In this document: positions 7,528-15,280 of the stretch, piece by piece
Numbering within the stretch: the stretch's first letter is position 1
Layout: the number at the start of each line of letters is the position of its first letter
Source of the DNA: Nocardioides sp. Root1257
GTDB lineage: Bacteria > Actinomycetota > Actinomycetes > Propionibacteriales > Nocardioidaceae
NCBI RefSeq assembly: GCF_001425175.1
Contig: NZ_LMDV01000009.1
Location: 950,689-1,014,688 of the forward strand
Length of the DNA: 64,000 nt
Direction: 5' to 3'
Made by a program: the position numbers and the translations under genes
Notes under the pieces: model-generated
Told to the model about the DNA's origin: nothing
Database searches by the model: none
The model's input: only the letters and a program-made list of their open reading frames with translations

Positions 7528-8540
7528 ACCCCCTGCTCACCGACGACGCCGTCGCCGACCTGCCGCTCCACGCCGGGCGGGCCGACCTCCTGGAGGAGAT
7601 CATGAGCACGCCCGTCCTCGACGACCGACCGGTCCGCACCGACGCCCCCCGACGCCGTACGACGTGGCTGGTGCCGGTCGCCGCGGCCGCCGCGGTCCTC
7701 GCCCTGATCGCCGGCAGCGCGTGGTTGGTCGGTGGCCTCGGCCTGCGGGGTCCCGAGGTCGCCGGCGGCTCCGGCGTCTACCGGGCGATCCTCGACGCGC
7801 CGGGCTGGACGGTCGAGAGCGTCAACGCCGACGACGACTCCGGCGAGCTCACCTACGTGAACGGCGACCGGCAGTTCGAGATCAGCTGGTACCCCGCCTC
7901 CGAGTACGCGGGCTACGTCGAGGACCGCCGCCACATCACCGCGACGCCGACCGACGGGCAGCCGATCGAGGTCCTCGGCCGGGACGCGCTGATGTGGATG
8001 TACGACGGTGCCGGTCCCACCGCCATCCGCGACGTGGCAGACGGCCACTTCCTCGAGCTGCGCGGCAAGACGATGACCACCGCGGCGTACCTCGCGCTGC
8101 TCGACGACGTCCGCCTGGTCGACCGCGACGCGTTCGCGGCAGCGATGCCGTCGTCGTACGCCGACGGCACCGCCCGGCAGGCGGCGCTCGACGTCGTGCT
8201 GGCCGAGCTCCGGGACTACGTGCACCCCCTGATCCCGCCGGCCAGCCAGCGCTCGGGCTTCTCCTCGAACCAGGACGACCCAGACCTGCTGGGCGTCGAG
8301 GTCGCACGCGACGTCGCCTGCGAGTGGCTCTCCGAGTACGTCGAGGCCCGGCGGGTCGACAGCGACCGGCGCGCCCAGCGGGCCGCCGGCATCCTCACGA
8401 CCGTCCGAGAGTGGCCGGTCCTGCAGGAGGCCACGGGCGCCGGCGCGGAGGAGGCCGAGGCGATCTGGGGGTACGCCGACCAGGTGCTCGCGGGCGAGAC
8501 GCCGTCGGGCTACGCCAAGGACCTCGGCTGCGCGGGCTGA
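7524..8540 (+). CDS. membrane-anchored protein, putative anti-sigma factor
   Basis: A 338-aa protein translationally coupled to the ECF sigma gene (4-nt overlap, ribosome-binding site GGAAGGAG at 7511-7518). A cytoplasmic N-terminus of about 45 residues precedes one transmembrane segment (about 48-70: WLVPVAAAAAVLALIAGSAWLVGG). The rest is a long extracytoplasmic domain with no family I recognise, rich in aspartate and tryptophan. It has no HxxxCxxC zinc anti-sigma motif. Role as regulator of the adjacent sigma factor is inferred from position and topology only. Confidence 0.65.
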   Translation: MNPLLTDDAVADLPLHAGRADLLEEIMSTPVLDDRPVRTDAPRRRTTWLVPVAAAAAVLALIAGSAWLVGGLGLRGPEVAGGSGVYRAILDAPGWTVESVNADDDSGELTYVNGDRQFEISWYPASEYAGYVEDRRHITATPTDGQPIEVLGRDALMWMYDGAGPTAIRDVADGHFLELRGKTMTTAAYLALLDDVRLVDRDAFAAAMPSSYADGTARQAALDVVLAELRDYVHPLIPPASQRSGFSSNQDDPDLLGVEVARDVACEWLSEYVEARRVDSDRRAQRAAGILTTVREWPVLQEATGAGAEEAEAIWGYADQVLAGETPSGYAKDLGCAG

Positions 8541-8541
8541 G

Positions 8542-9957
8542 CTAGGAGGTCCGGGCCTGCCGCAGCGACCGGATCGCCATCAGCAGCGCCAGCGAGACCA
8601 GGGCGGCTCCGGTGAGCAGCGCGGCGCGGAAGCCGGAGAGCTGGTAGGTGGTCACCAGCACGGCCGCGCCGATCGAGGCGCCGATGCGCTGGCCGGTCTG
8701 CAGGGCACCGCCGGCGGCGCCGCCCATCCGCGGTGGCACCTCGGAGAGCGTCAGCGTCATGTTCGGGGAGACGACCGCGCCGGCGCCGAGGCCGGCCAGC
8801 AGCAGCGTCGGGGCGAGCCACGGCCAGACCGGGTCGTGGCCCGGCACGAGCAGGGCGACCAGGACGACGCCGAGGATCATCGTCGTGAGCGCGCCGACGG
8901 TGAGTCGGCGGCCGAGGTCGGAGACGACGCGGCCGGCCAGCGGGGCGCTCACCGCCGAGCCGAGCGCGAACGGCATCAGCAGCAGGCCGGCCTCGAGGGG
9001 CGTCGAGCCGAGCCCGTCCTGCAGGTAGAGCGAGGTCACCAGCAGCACCCCGGTGAAGCCGGTGAAGTAGAGCGCTCCGACGGCCAGCCCGTTGACGTAG
9101 CCCGGCAGGCTGCGCAGCAGGCGCAGGTCCAGCAGCGGCGGGTGCCCGCGCCGCGCCGTACGCCGCTCCCACGCGACGAAGGCCCAGCCGAAGACCGGGA
9201 CGCCGGCGAGCAGCAGCAGCGGGAGCCGGGCGCCGCCCTCGACCCGGACGACCGGGTAGAGCAGGCAGAGCACGGTGGCCCCGAGGAGCAGCGCACCCGG
9301 CACGTCGATCCGGTTGTCGGCCGGCTCGGTGCGCGGCGTACGACGGGGCACCATCGCCATGACCGCGACCATCGCGACGAGCCCGATCGGGACGTTGACC
9401 AGGAAGAGCCACCGCCAGCCGTCGTCCTCGCCCGCGACGGCGATGATCAGGCCTCCGAGGACCGGTCCGACGGCGGACGAGACGGAGACCGTCAGCCCGA
9501 AGACGCCGAACGCGCGACCGCGCTCCGCCCCGCGGAAGAGCTGCTGGATCAGGCCGGAGTTCTGCGGCGTCAGCAGCCCGGCGCTGGCGCCCTGGGCGAG
9601 CCGGGCGAGCACCACGAGCGCGGCGTTCGGTGCGAAGCCCACCGCCGCGCTGGAGACGATGAAGCAGGCCAGCCCGATCAGCATCAGGCGGCGTCGGCCG
9701 TACGCGTCGCCGAGCCGACCGCCGGCGACCAGGGTGAGGCCGAACGCCAGCGCGTACCCGGACACGACCCACTGGATGGTGCCGGCCGAGGTGTGCAGAC
9801 CCTCCTGCATCGAGGGGATCGCGACGTTGACGATCGAGACGTCCAGCAGCGCCATGAACCCGATGACGAGCGAGACGCCGAGGATCCGCCAGCGCCGCGG
9901 GTCCGGCTCGTACTGGGGCTCGTCGACACAGGGTGCGTCGACGGCGTGCTCGGTCAC
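8542..9957 (-). CDS. MFS drug:H+ antiporter, EmrB/QacA (DHA2) type
   Basis: A 471-aa, about 14-TM major facilitator exporter. Segment 1 has the MALLDVSIVNVAIPSMQEGL motif characteristic of DHA2 exporters, and GGRLGDAYGRRRLMLIGL is MFS motif A. VLGGLIIAVAGEDDGWRWLFLVNVPIG matches motif C and the following conserved WRWxFxxNxP block. Substrates are likely hydrophobic toxic compounds, but none can be named. GTG 9957 (CACGGT box 6 nt upstream) is my start; an in-frame ATG at 9990 is an alternative that adds 11 residues. It is convergent with the putative anti-sigma gene with one base between the stops, and divergent from acylphosphatase. Confidence 0.88.
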   Translation of the reverse strand: MTEHAVDAPCVDEPQYEPDPRRWRILGVSLVIGFMALLDVSIVNVAIPSMQEGLHTSAGTIQWVVSGYALAFGLTLVAGGRLGDAYGRRRLMLIGLACFIVSSAAVGFAPNAALVVLARLAQGASAGLLTPQNSGLIQQLFRGAERGRAFGVFGLTVSVSSAVGPVLGGLIIAVAGEDDGWRWLFLVNVPIGLVAMVAVMAMVPRRTPRTEPADNRIDVPGALLLGATVLCLLYPVVRVEGGARLPLLLLAGVPVFGWAFVAWERRTARRGHPPLLDLRLLRSLPGYVNGLAVGALYFTGFTGVLLVTSLYLQDGLGSTPLEAGLLLMPFALGSAVSAPLAGRVVSDLGRRLTVGALTTMILGVVLVALLVPGHDPVWPWLAPTLLLAGLGAGAVVSPNMTLTLSEVPPRMGGAAGGALQTGQRIGASIGAAVLVTTYQLSGFRAALLTGAALVSLALLMAIRSLRQARTS

Positions 9958-10013
9958 GCTCTCACCGTGCCCGATGGGTGGTGGGCGCATCCGCGGGCGG
10001 GCAGGATGTGGGG

Positions 10014-10286
10014 ATGACGAGAGCCGTCCGCGCCGTCGTCACCGGGCGCGTGCAGGGCGTGTCGTTCCGTGCGTACGCCGAGCAGGAGGCACGCCGGGTG
10101 GGTGTGACGGGCTGGGTGCGCAACGAGCCGGACGGGTCGGTCGCCGCCCACGTGGAGGGCGACGACGAAGCCGTCGACGCCCTGGTGGCCTGGCTGCGGC
10201 ACGGCCCCCGGCTCGCGGTTGTCGAGCACGTCGACGTCCGCGACGCGGAGGCGGTCGGCGCGAGCTCGTTCGAGGTCCGCTACTGA
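10014..10286 (+). CDS. acyP: acylphosphatase
   Basis: A 90-aa cytoplasmic enzyme hydrolysing acyl phosphates such as carbamoyl phosphate. VVTGRVQGVSFRAYAEQEA contains the phosphate-binding loop (GRVQGVSFR) with its catalytic arginine, and GWVRNEPDGSV provides the catalytic asparagine. Length is exactly normal for the family. The ATG at 10014 is preceded at 6 nt by CAGGAT, a weaker -10-like box, suggesting a leaderless message. It is convergent with the HIT-like gene, with 4 nt between the stops. Confidence 0.95.
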   Translation: MTRAVRAVVTGRVQGVSFRAYAEQEARRVGVTGWVRNEPDGSVAAHVEGDDEAVDALVAWLRHGPRLAVVEHVDVRDAEAVGASSFEVRY

Positions 10287-10290
10287 CCGC

Positions 10291-10905
10291 TCACGCCCGG
10301 GCGTGACCGCCCCAGTTGGCGAGCTTGGTCGCCACGGTGTGCAGGTCGGCGCGCCAGACGGTCTCGTCGACCGGCGGCAGGATGGCGTCCCACTCGACCG
10401 CGAAGGACCCCTTGATCTGCTCGAACCCCGCGGGCCGCGCGAAGAACCAGACGTGGAAGTGGGCCGAGCCGTCGCCCCAGCGGTTGACGTGGACGCGGCC
10501 GATGCCGTCCAGGCCCTGGATGATCCGGACCAGGCGGTTGCAGATCCGGCCGAACGTCGAGGCCTGGTCGTCGTCGAAGTCGCCGGCGTCCATGTGCTCG
10601 CGCGAGTGCAGGACCACGACCATGGGCAGCCCGCTCGGCTCGCCGTCGTGGGTGAGGATCCAGTCGTCGTCCTCCCACACGATCCGGTCCTCGGGGACGC
10701 CGGCGCACACGCGGCAGGGGGCGCCGCCCTCGTCGCCCTCGCGGGGCGCGGCGGGAGCGGGCGCGTCGAGCGCCTTCGGGGCGAGGGCCCCGTCGACGAC
10801 CTCCCACGGGAAGACGTCCCACCCGGTGATCTCCGGGGCGGGCAGCCGTCCGTCGGCAGCGGCGGCGAGGACGCGGGCGTGGATCTGGGATGCAGACTCC
10901 GGCAT
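10291..10905 (-). CDS. HIT-like nucleotide hydrolase/transferase family protein
   Basis: A 204-aa protein of the histidine-triad fold. It has a CRVC pair (about residues 63-66), the conserved tract WILTHDGEPSGLPMVVVLHSREH, and a degenerate triad HVNRWGDGSAHFHVWFFARP in which only HFH remains of HxHxH. Such proteins usually act on dinucleoside polyphosphates or nucleotidyl adducts; the altered triad makes catalysis uncertain. The start ATG 10905 has CAGCAT 6 nt upstream. It diverges from the ABM-domain gene at 10965. Confidence 0.65.
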   Translation of the reverse strand: MPESASQIHARVLAAAADGRLPAPEITGWDVFPWEVVDGALAPKALDAPAPAAPREGDEGGAPCRVCAGVPEDRIVWEDDDWILTHDGEPSGLPMVVVLHSREHMDAGDFDDDQASTFGRICNRLVRIIQGLDGIGRVHVNRWGDGSAHFHVWFFARPAGFEQIKGSFAVEWDAILPPVDETVWRADLHTVATKLANWGGHARA

Positions 10906-10964
10906 GGCCTCATGCTGCCAGCCCGACTTGCGCCGTACGGCGGCACCCCCGGACGATCGAGCCC

Positions 10965-11525
10965 ATGACTGCTCCCGTCACCGTCTCGATCACCCGGACC
11001 GTCAGCCCCGGCCACCACGACGAGATGGTGGCCTGGATCCGTGCCGGCTCGGCGCTCGCGGCCCGATTCGAGGGCTTCCTCGGCTCCGGCTGGGTGCGGC
11101 CGTCGACGGGGTCGGAGGAGTGGCACATGCTCTACCGCTTCGCCGATGACGCTGCGCTCGCGACCTGGGAGGCGTCCCCGCAGCGCGAGTGGTGGCTGGG
11201 CGCCGCCCAGGGGTTGGTCGGCGAGTCGAGCATCGAGCGCCGGACCGGCATCGAGGGCTGGTTCGACCCGCCCGCGACGTACGACGTCGAGGACCTGCGG
11301 CCCACCCCGCCGGCGCCGCCGCGGTGGAAGCAGGCGTGCGTGATCTTCCTCGTCTTCTTCCCGCTCAGCGTCCTCGCCAACTGGGGCGCGAGCCACACGA
11401 TCTCGGGCCTCCCGCTCGTCCTCCGCGTGCTGTGCACGGTCCTGGTGATGACCCCGGTGATGACGTACGTCGCCCTGCCGTGGATCACCAAGCGGATGGA
11501 GTGGTGGCTCCGGCCCTCCTCTTGA
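10965..11525 (+). CDS. ABM-domain membrane protein
   Basis: A 186-aa protein. Residues 1-100 form an antibiotic-biosynthesis-monooxygenase (ABM) type ferredoxin-like domain: VTVSITRTVSPGHHDEMVAW and EEWHMLYRFADDAALATWEAS. The C-terminal part has two transmembrane helices (about 120-140 and 148-172) and ends in WITKRMEWWLRPS. This ABM-plus-two-TM layout is common in bacteria but its function is undefined. It stands alone, convergent or codirectional with unrelated genes. Confidence 0.75.
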   Translation: MTAPVTVSITRTVSPGHHDEMVAWIRAGSALAARFEGFLGSGWVRPSTGSEEWHMLYRFADDAALATWEASPQREWWLGAAQGLVGESSIERRTGIEGWFDPPATYDVEDLRPTPPAPPRWKQACVIFLVFFPLSVLANWGASHTISGLPLVLRVLCTVLVMTPVMTYVALPWITKRMEWWLRPSS

Positions 11526-11566
11526 CGTCGAGGTTTCTCCCTCGAGGGCCCGGGCAGGGGACCTGC

Positions 11567-12046
11567 ATGAAGAGAGTCTCGGGAATCCTCATCGTCCTGC
11601 TCACCACGCTCGGTCTCACGTTCGGGACCGTCGGCACGGCCGCCGCCGTGACGCAGTCGAGCGCCGCGTCGCAGTTCTCGGCGGCCGGTATCGGCTGGAC
11701 GTCGTCCGGCGGCTGCACCGACCCCGGCAACTCGACGTGCACCTCGTTCGAGGGCATCCGGCAGGCCACCATCGACGGCGCGATCACCCTGAAGAACGCC
11801 AGCGGCTGCTCGCTCACGATCACCGGCGGCACCGAGACCGGCCACGCGGGCGGCCAGTACAGCCACTCGACCGGCTACAAGCTCGACTTCTCGCGCACCG
11901 CGTGCCTGACCACGTGGGTCCACAACACCTACACCTACTCCGGCACCCGCACCGACGGGACGCCGCTCTACACCGCCGCCTCGGGCAACGTGTACGCCGA
12001 CGAGGGCAACCACTGGGACGTCCTCTACTACTCCTGCGGCTGCTGA
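11567..12046 (+). CDS. small secreted protein with an M15/VanX-like zinc site
   Basis: A 159-aa protein with a Sec signal peptide (about 1-27, cleavage near GTAAAVTQ). The mature part has H100-S-T-G103-Y-K-L-D107, matching the HxxGxxxD zinc motif of M15/VanX-type DD-peptidases, and E146-G-N-H149, matching ExxH, which supplies the catalytic base and third ligand. Six cysteines (50, 58, 81, 113, 157, 159) suggest disulfides. If active it would be a very small extracellular zinc peptidase or amidase acting on wall or protein. The motifs are seen directly; the assignment is inferred. Confidence 0.6.
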   Translation: MKRVSGILIVLLTTLGLTFGTVGTAAAVTQSSAASQFSAAGIGWTSSGGCTDPGNSTCTSFEGIRQATIDGAITLKNASGCSLTITGGTETGHAGGQYSHSTGYKLDFSRTACLTTWVHNTYTYSGTRTDGTPLYTAASGNVYADEGNHWDVLYYSCGC

Positions 12047-12049
12047 GCG

Positions 12050-12074
12050 ATAGTCGAGCGACCGACTCGACTAT
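12050..12074. promoter_or_regulatory. inverted repeat overlapping the promoter of the beta-propeller gene
   Basis: ATAGTCGAG (12050-12058) and CTCGACTAT (12066-12074) are perfect 9-bp arms around 7 nt. The right arm overlaps the -10 box TATGCT (12072-12077) of the following gene, so protein bound here would block the promoter. It could alternatively terminate the gene ending at 12046. Confidence 0.5.
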
Positions 12075-12077
12075 GCT
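12072..12077 (+). promoter_or_regulatory. -10 box of the beta-propeller gene (leaderless)
   Basis: TATGCT, 6 nt before ATG 12084, with no ribosome-binding site between. Confidence 0.6.
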
Positions 12078-12083
12078 GGCCCC

Positions 12084-12971
12084 ATGTCCGTCGACACGCT
12101 GCCCCCGCTCCCGTCGTACGACGACGTCCAGGTCGTGGTCCCCGCGCCGGGTGTCGGTCCGGGCAACTGGGCGGGCGCGGCGAGCGCGGTGCTGGTCGAC
12201 GGGACGTTTTGGCTGACCTACCGGGTGCGCCGCCCCCTCACCGAGGGGCGCGGCGTCTCGGTGGTCGTCGCCAGCTCCACCGACGGCGTCACCTTCGAGG
12301 AGGTCGCCGTCGTCGACCGGGAGGCGTTCGGCTGCGAGTCGTTCGAGCGTCCGGTCCTGGTGCCGGTGCCCGGCATCGGCTGGCGCCTCTACCTCTCCTG
12401 CGCGACCCCGGGCTCCAAGCACTGGTGGGTCGACAGCCTCACCGCGGCGACGCCGGCCGACCTGCCCGGTGGCGAGCGCCGGCTGGTGCTGCCCGGTGAC
12501 GACGAGGTCGCCGTCAAGGACCCGGTCGTGGACCGGACCGAGGACGGCTGGCGGATGTGGCTCTGCTGCCACCCGCTCACCGAGACCGGTCACGAGGACC
12601 GGATGACGACCCGGCTGCTGACCAGTGCCGACGGCCTCGACTGGACCGACGCCGGCGAGGTGCTCGCCGGTCGCCCGGGCCACTGGGACGCCCGCGGCGC
12701 CCGGGTGACGACGGTGCTGTCCGACGCCCCGCTCGTGGTCCTGTACGACGGTCGCGCCGACGCCGCCTCCAACTGGTACGAGACGACGGGGGTCGCGCGC
12801 TGGGACGGCGAGCGCCTGGTCGCCGACGACTCCGACCCGATCGTCTCGCCGCACTCCGACGGCGCCTGGCGCTACGCCTCCGCCGTGCCGCTCCCCGACG
12901 GCCGCACCCGGTTCTACGTCGAGGCCGCGCGCCCCGACGGCGCGCACGACCTCGTGACGCTGGTCCGTTAG
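12084..12971 (+). CDS. glycoside-hydrolase-like five-bladed beta-propeller protein
   Basis: A 295-aa cytoplasmic protein (no signal peptide). Repeated strands such as WLTYRVRRPL, WRLYLSCATPGSKHWWVD, VKDPVVDRTEDGWRMWLCC and YASAVPLPDGRTRFYVEA resemble the GH43/GH130 type beta-propeller, where aspartates in DPVV and related turns line the active site. I cannot assign a substrate. Its stop shares TTAG with the stop of the convergent sulfotransferase. The promoter is leaderless and overlapped by an inverted repeat, so it is probably regulated. Confidence 0.55.
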   Translation: MSVDTLPPLPSYDDVQVVVPAPGVGPGNWAGAASAVLVDGTFWLTYRVRRPLTEGRGVSVVVASSTDGVTFEEVAVVDREAFGCESFERPVLVPVPGIGWRLYLSCATPGSKHWWVDSLTAATPADLPGGERRLVLPGDDEVAVKDPVVDRTEDGWRMWLCCHPLTETGHEDRMTTRLLTSADGLDWTDAGEVLAGRPGHWDARGARVTTVLSDAPLVVLYDGRADAASNWYETTGVARWDGERLVADDSDPIVSPHSDGAWRYASAVPLPDGRTRFYVEAARPDGAHDLVTLVR

Positions 12972-13939
12972 CCGGCCTGTGCGGGACGCCGCTCGTCGAA
13001 GGAGCCTTTCGGCTCGCTGGAGAGCCAGTCGGAGAAGTCCTGTCCGGTGAGCTCGGAGAGCAGCCGGACGTCGTCGGCGAAGGCCGGCACCAGCCGTTCG
13101 CGCTGCTCCGGCGACAGCCGCGGGCGACGGGCGTCCTCGCGGGTCCGCAGCCGCTCGGTCAGCGGCACGCTGGCCCGACGCCACACCTCGGGGCGGGCGA
13201 ACTGGCCCAGGTGCGCCCCCGCGCGGATCACCGGGCCGAGCACGGTCGGCCGCCACCCCGGCGGGACATAGCTGCGTGAGTTGTCCCGCGGGATGGTGGC
13301 GACCAGCCCCGGCGTGATGCCGAGGAAGCGGCAGGCGCGGTCGACGGCAGCCGGCGGGTCGTCGACGATGTCGCGGTAGCGCAGCACCAGGATCCGCGCG
13401 GGATCCACGTGCTGGTGCAGGTGGGCCAGCTGCTCGCCGTACATCCCGAGCTCGCGGTAGCGCCAGAACGGCGCCCAGCCGGCGCGGACCCGCTCGTCCT
13501 GACGCGCGAAGGCCGTCTCGAAGTCGGCGATCGGCTCGAGGCCGTCGCACCACAGGTGCATCCAGTTGGAGTAGGCGCGGTCCACCGGGTCGCGCACCAC
13601 GGCGATGATGCGTACGTCGGGCAGGGCCTCCCCGATCCGGCGGTGCGCGCCGCGGCTCCACAGGTAGAACGGCGTGCTCTCGCCCCGGACGGTGTCGGGG
13701 CGGGCGGCGTCGAACAGCGCGGCGTACTCGTCGTGGCGCCAGATCCACTCCTGCTGGGAGTGCGCGTCGCCGGGTCCGCGCCAGGCCGGTGGGGGAGCCC
13801 CGTCGCAGAGCCAGAACTTGGGCTCCTTGGGGCGGGTCACGAAGACCTCGGGGTGCTGGGAGAGGGCGGCATGGAGCGCCGTCGTGCCGGCCTTGGGCGC
13901 CCCGACGATCAGGAAGTCGGGCTGCGGTGCTCGGATCAT
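12968..13939 (-). CDS. PAPS-dependent sulfotransferase
   Basis: A 323-aa enzyme moving sulfate from PAPS to an unknown acceptor. The 5'-phosphosulfate loop FLIVGAPKAGTTALHAAL is at residues 9-26 and the 3'-phosphate-binding block IIAVVRDPVDRAYSNW at about 112-127. Both are intact. The acceptor site is not predictable; related actinobacterial genes modify carbohydrates, lipids or small molecules. The start ATG 13939 has a good GAGGAGGG site. No PAPS-making genes are nearby. Confidence 0.88.
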   Translation of the reverse strand: MIRAPQPDFLIVGAPKAGTTALHAALSQHPEVFVTRPKEPKFWLCDGAPPPAWRGPGDAHSQQEWIWRHDEYAALFDAARPDTVRGESTPFYLWSRGAHRRIGEALPDVRIIAVVRDPVDRAYSNWMHLWCDGLEPIADFETAFARQDERVRAGWAPFWRYRELGMYGEQLAHLHQHVDPARILVLRYRDIVDDPPAAVDRACRFLGITPGLVATIPRDNSRSYVPPGWRPTVLGPVIRAGAHLGQFARPEVWRRASVPLTERLRTREDARRPRLSPEQRERLVPAFADDVRLLSELTGQDFSDWLSSEPKGSFDERRPAQAG

Positions 13940-13997
13940 GGGTCCCTCCTCGAAACCAAAGTAACTCAGTACGAAAAGGAGGAGAAGGGGGAACTCC

Positions 13998-14003
13998 TAG
14001 AGT
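13998..14003 (+). promoter_or_regulatory. -10 box of purC (leaderless)
   Basis: TAGAGT, 6 nt before GTG 14010. It decides this start over other nearby GTG codons. Confidence 0.65.
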
Positions 14004-14009
14004 GTCCGT

Positions 14010-14894
14010 GTGGCCGACGTCAACATCCCCTCCGCGCCCGTCATCAGCGGCGCCACCCACCTCCACTCCGGCAAGGTGCGCGACCTCTACGAGCTGCCCG
14101 GCGGCGACCTGCTGATGGTCGCCAGCGACCGGATCTCGATCTTCGACTTCGTGCTCGACACGACGATCCCGGACAAGGGCGAGATCCTGACCCGGATGTC
14201 GCTGTGGTGGTTCGACCAGCTCGCCGACCTCGCGCCCAACCACGTCATCTCGACCGACGTGCCGGACGCCGTCCGCGGCCGCGCGGTCGTCTGCGAGCGG
14301 CTCGCGATGTACCCCGTCGAGTGCGTCGCCCGCGGCTACCTGACCGGCACGGGCCTGCTCGACTACCGCGCCTCGGGCGAGGTGTGCGGCATCGCGCTCC
14401 CCGCCGGTCTCGAGGACGGCAGCCGGCTGCCTGGGCCGATCTTCACGCCCGCGACCAAGGCCGAGCTCGGCGACCACGACGAGAACGTCTCGTACGACGC
14501 GGTCGCGGCCACCGTCGGCGGCGAGCGCGCCGCCGAGCTGCGCGACCTGACGCTGCAGGTCTACGGCCGGGCCGAGCAGGTCGCCCGGGAGCGCGGCATC
14601 ATCCTGGCCGACACCAAGCTCGAGTTCGGGTCCCGACCCGACGGCACCACCGTGCTCGCCGACGAGGTCCTGACGCCCGACTCGTCCCGCTTCTGGCCGG
14701 CCGCCGAGTGGCAGCCCGGCCGCACCCAGCCGTCGTACGACAAGCAGATCGTGCGCAACTGGGCCCTGTCGCCCGAGTCGGGCTGGGACAGGTCGTCCGG
14801 TGACGCGCCGCCCCCGCTGCCGCCGGAGGTCGTCGAGCGCACCCGGAGCCGGTACGTCGAGGCCTACGAGCTCCTCACCGGCGAGACCTGGTGA
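14010..14894 (+). CDS. purC: phosphoribosylaminoimidazole-succinocarboxamide synthase
   Basis: A 294-aa SAICAR synthetase: ATP-dependent addition of aspartate to CAIR. Family blocks are GKVRDLYEL, LLMVASDRISIFDFVL, the substrate block VVCERLAMYPVECVARGYLTG, ILADTKLEFG and VLADEVLTPDSSRFW. Length is typical of the longer actinobacterial form. GTG 14010 follows a TAGAGT box by 6 nt. The last base of its stop overlaps the start of the SRPBCC gene (GTGA), forming purC - SRPBCC - acyl-CoA ligase with four-base overlaps. Confidence 0.97.
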   Translation: MADVNIPSAPVISGATHLHSGKVRDLYELPGGDLLMVASDRISIFDFVLDTTIPDKGEILTRMSLWWFDQLADLAPNHVISTDVPDAVRGRAVVCERLAMYPVECVARGYLTGTGLLDYRASGEVCGIALPAGLEDGSRLPGPIFTPATKAELGDHDENVSYDAVAATVGGERAAELRDLTLQVYGRAEQVARERGIILADTKLEFGSRPDGTTVLADEVLTPDSSRFWPAAEWQPGRTQPSYDKQIVRNWALSPESGWDRSSGDAPPPLPPEVVERTRSRYVEAYELLTGETW

Positions 14895-15280
14895 GCACCC
14901 GGTTCCCGGTCACCTGCGAGGTGGCGTTCGACTACCTCGTGGACCCGCGGAACCGGCCGGCGTGGCAGTCGAGCCTCAAGCGCGTCGACGAGGTCGACGG
15001 CGACGTGCGCGTCGGCCAGACCTGGGTCGACGTGACCCGACCCGGTCTGCGGCCGCAGATGGAGACGACCGAGCTCGACCGCCCGCACCGCTGGACCGAG
15101 CGGGGCACCTGGCGCGGGTACGCCGCGACCCTCACGCTCACCTTCACCGAGACCGCGGAGGGGTGCGACGTCGACGCGGAGGTCGTGATCACCGGCCCGT
15201 TCGTGTCCCTGCTGCGGCAGATCGCGCCCCGCGCCGTCCGGCGTGACCTCCGCCACGCGGCCAGTATGTTGAGCGCATGA
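14891..15280 (+). CDS. SRPBCC (polyketide cyclase-like) family protein
   Basis: A 129-aa protein of the START/Bet v1-like fold. FPVTCEVAFDYLVDPRNRPAWQSSL is the usual opening of the family and the C-terminal helix ends in RRDLRHAASMLSA. These proteins bind a hydrophobic ligand, but the ligand is unknown. It overlaps purC by four bases upstream and the acyl-CoA ligase by four bases downstream, so it is probably co-translated with them. A link with lipid metabolism is suggested only by that second neighbour. Confidence 0.8.
   Translation: MSTRFPVTCEVAFDYLVDPRNRPAWQSSLKRVDEVDGDVRVGQTWVDVTRPGLRPQMETTELDRPHRWTERGTWRGYAATLTLTFTETAEGCDVDAEVVITGPFVSLLRQIAPRAVRRDLRHAASMLSA
15265..15270 (+). promoter_or_regulatory. 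internal -10 box for the acyl-CoA ligase gene (leaderless)
   Basis: TATGTT inside the end of the SRPBCC gene, 6 nt before ATG 15277. The ligase may therefore be transcribed on its own as well as from purC. Confidence 0.5.

Noticed and set aside
7524..8540. Classical zinc anti-sigma (ZAS) identity for the membrane protein next to the ECF sigma gene
   Set aside because: No HxxxCxxC motif is present. The anti-sigma role is kept only as an inference from overlap and topology.
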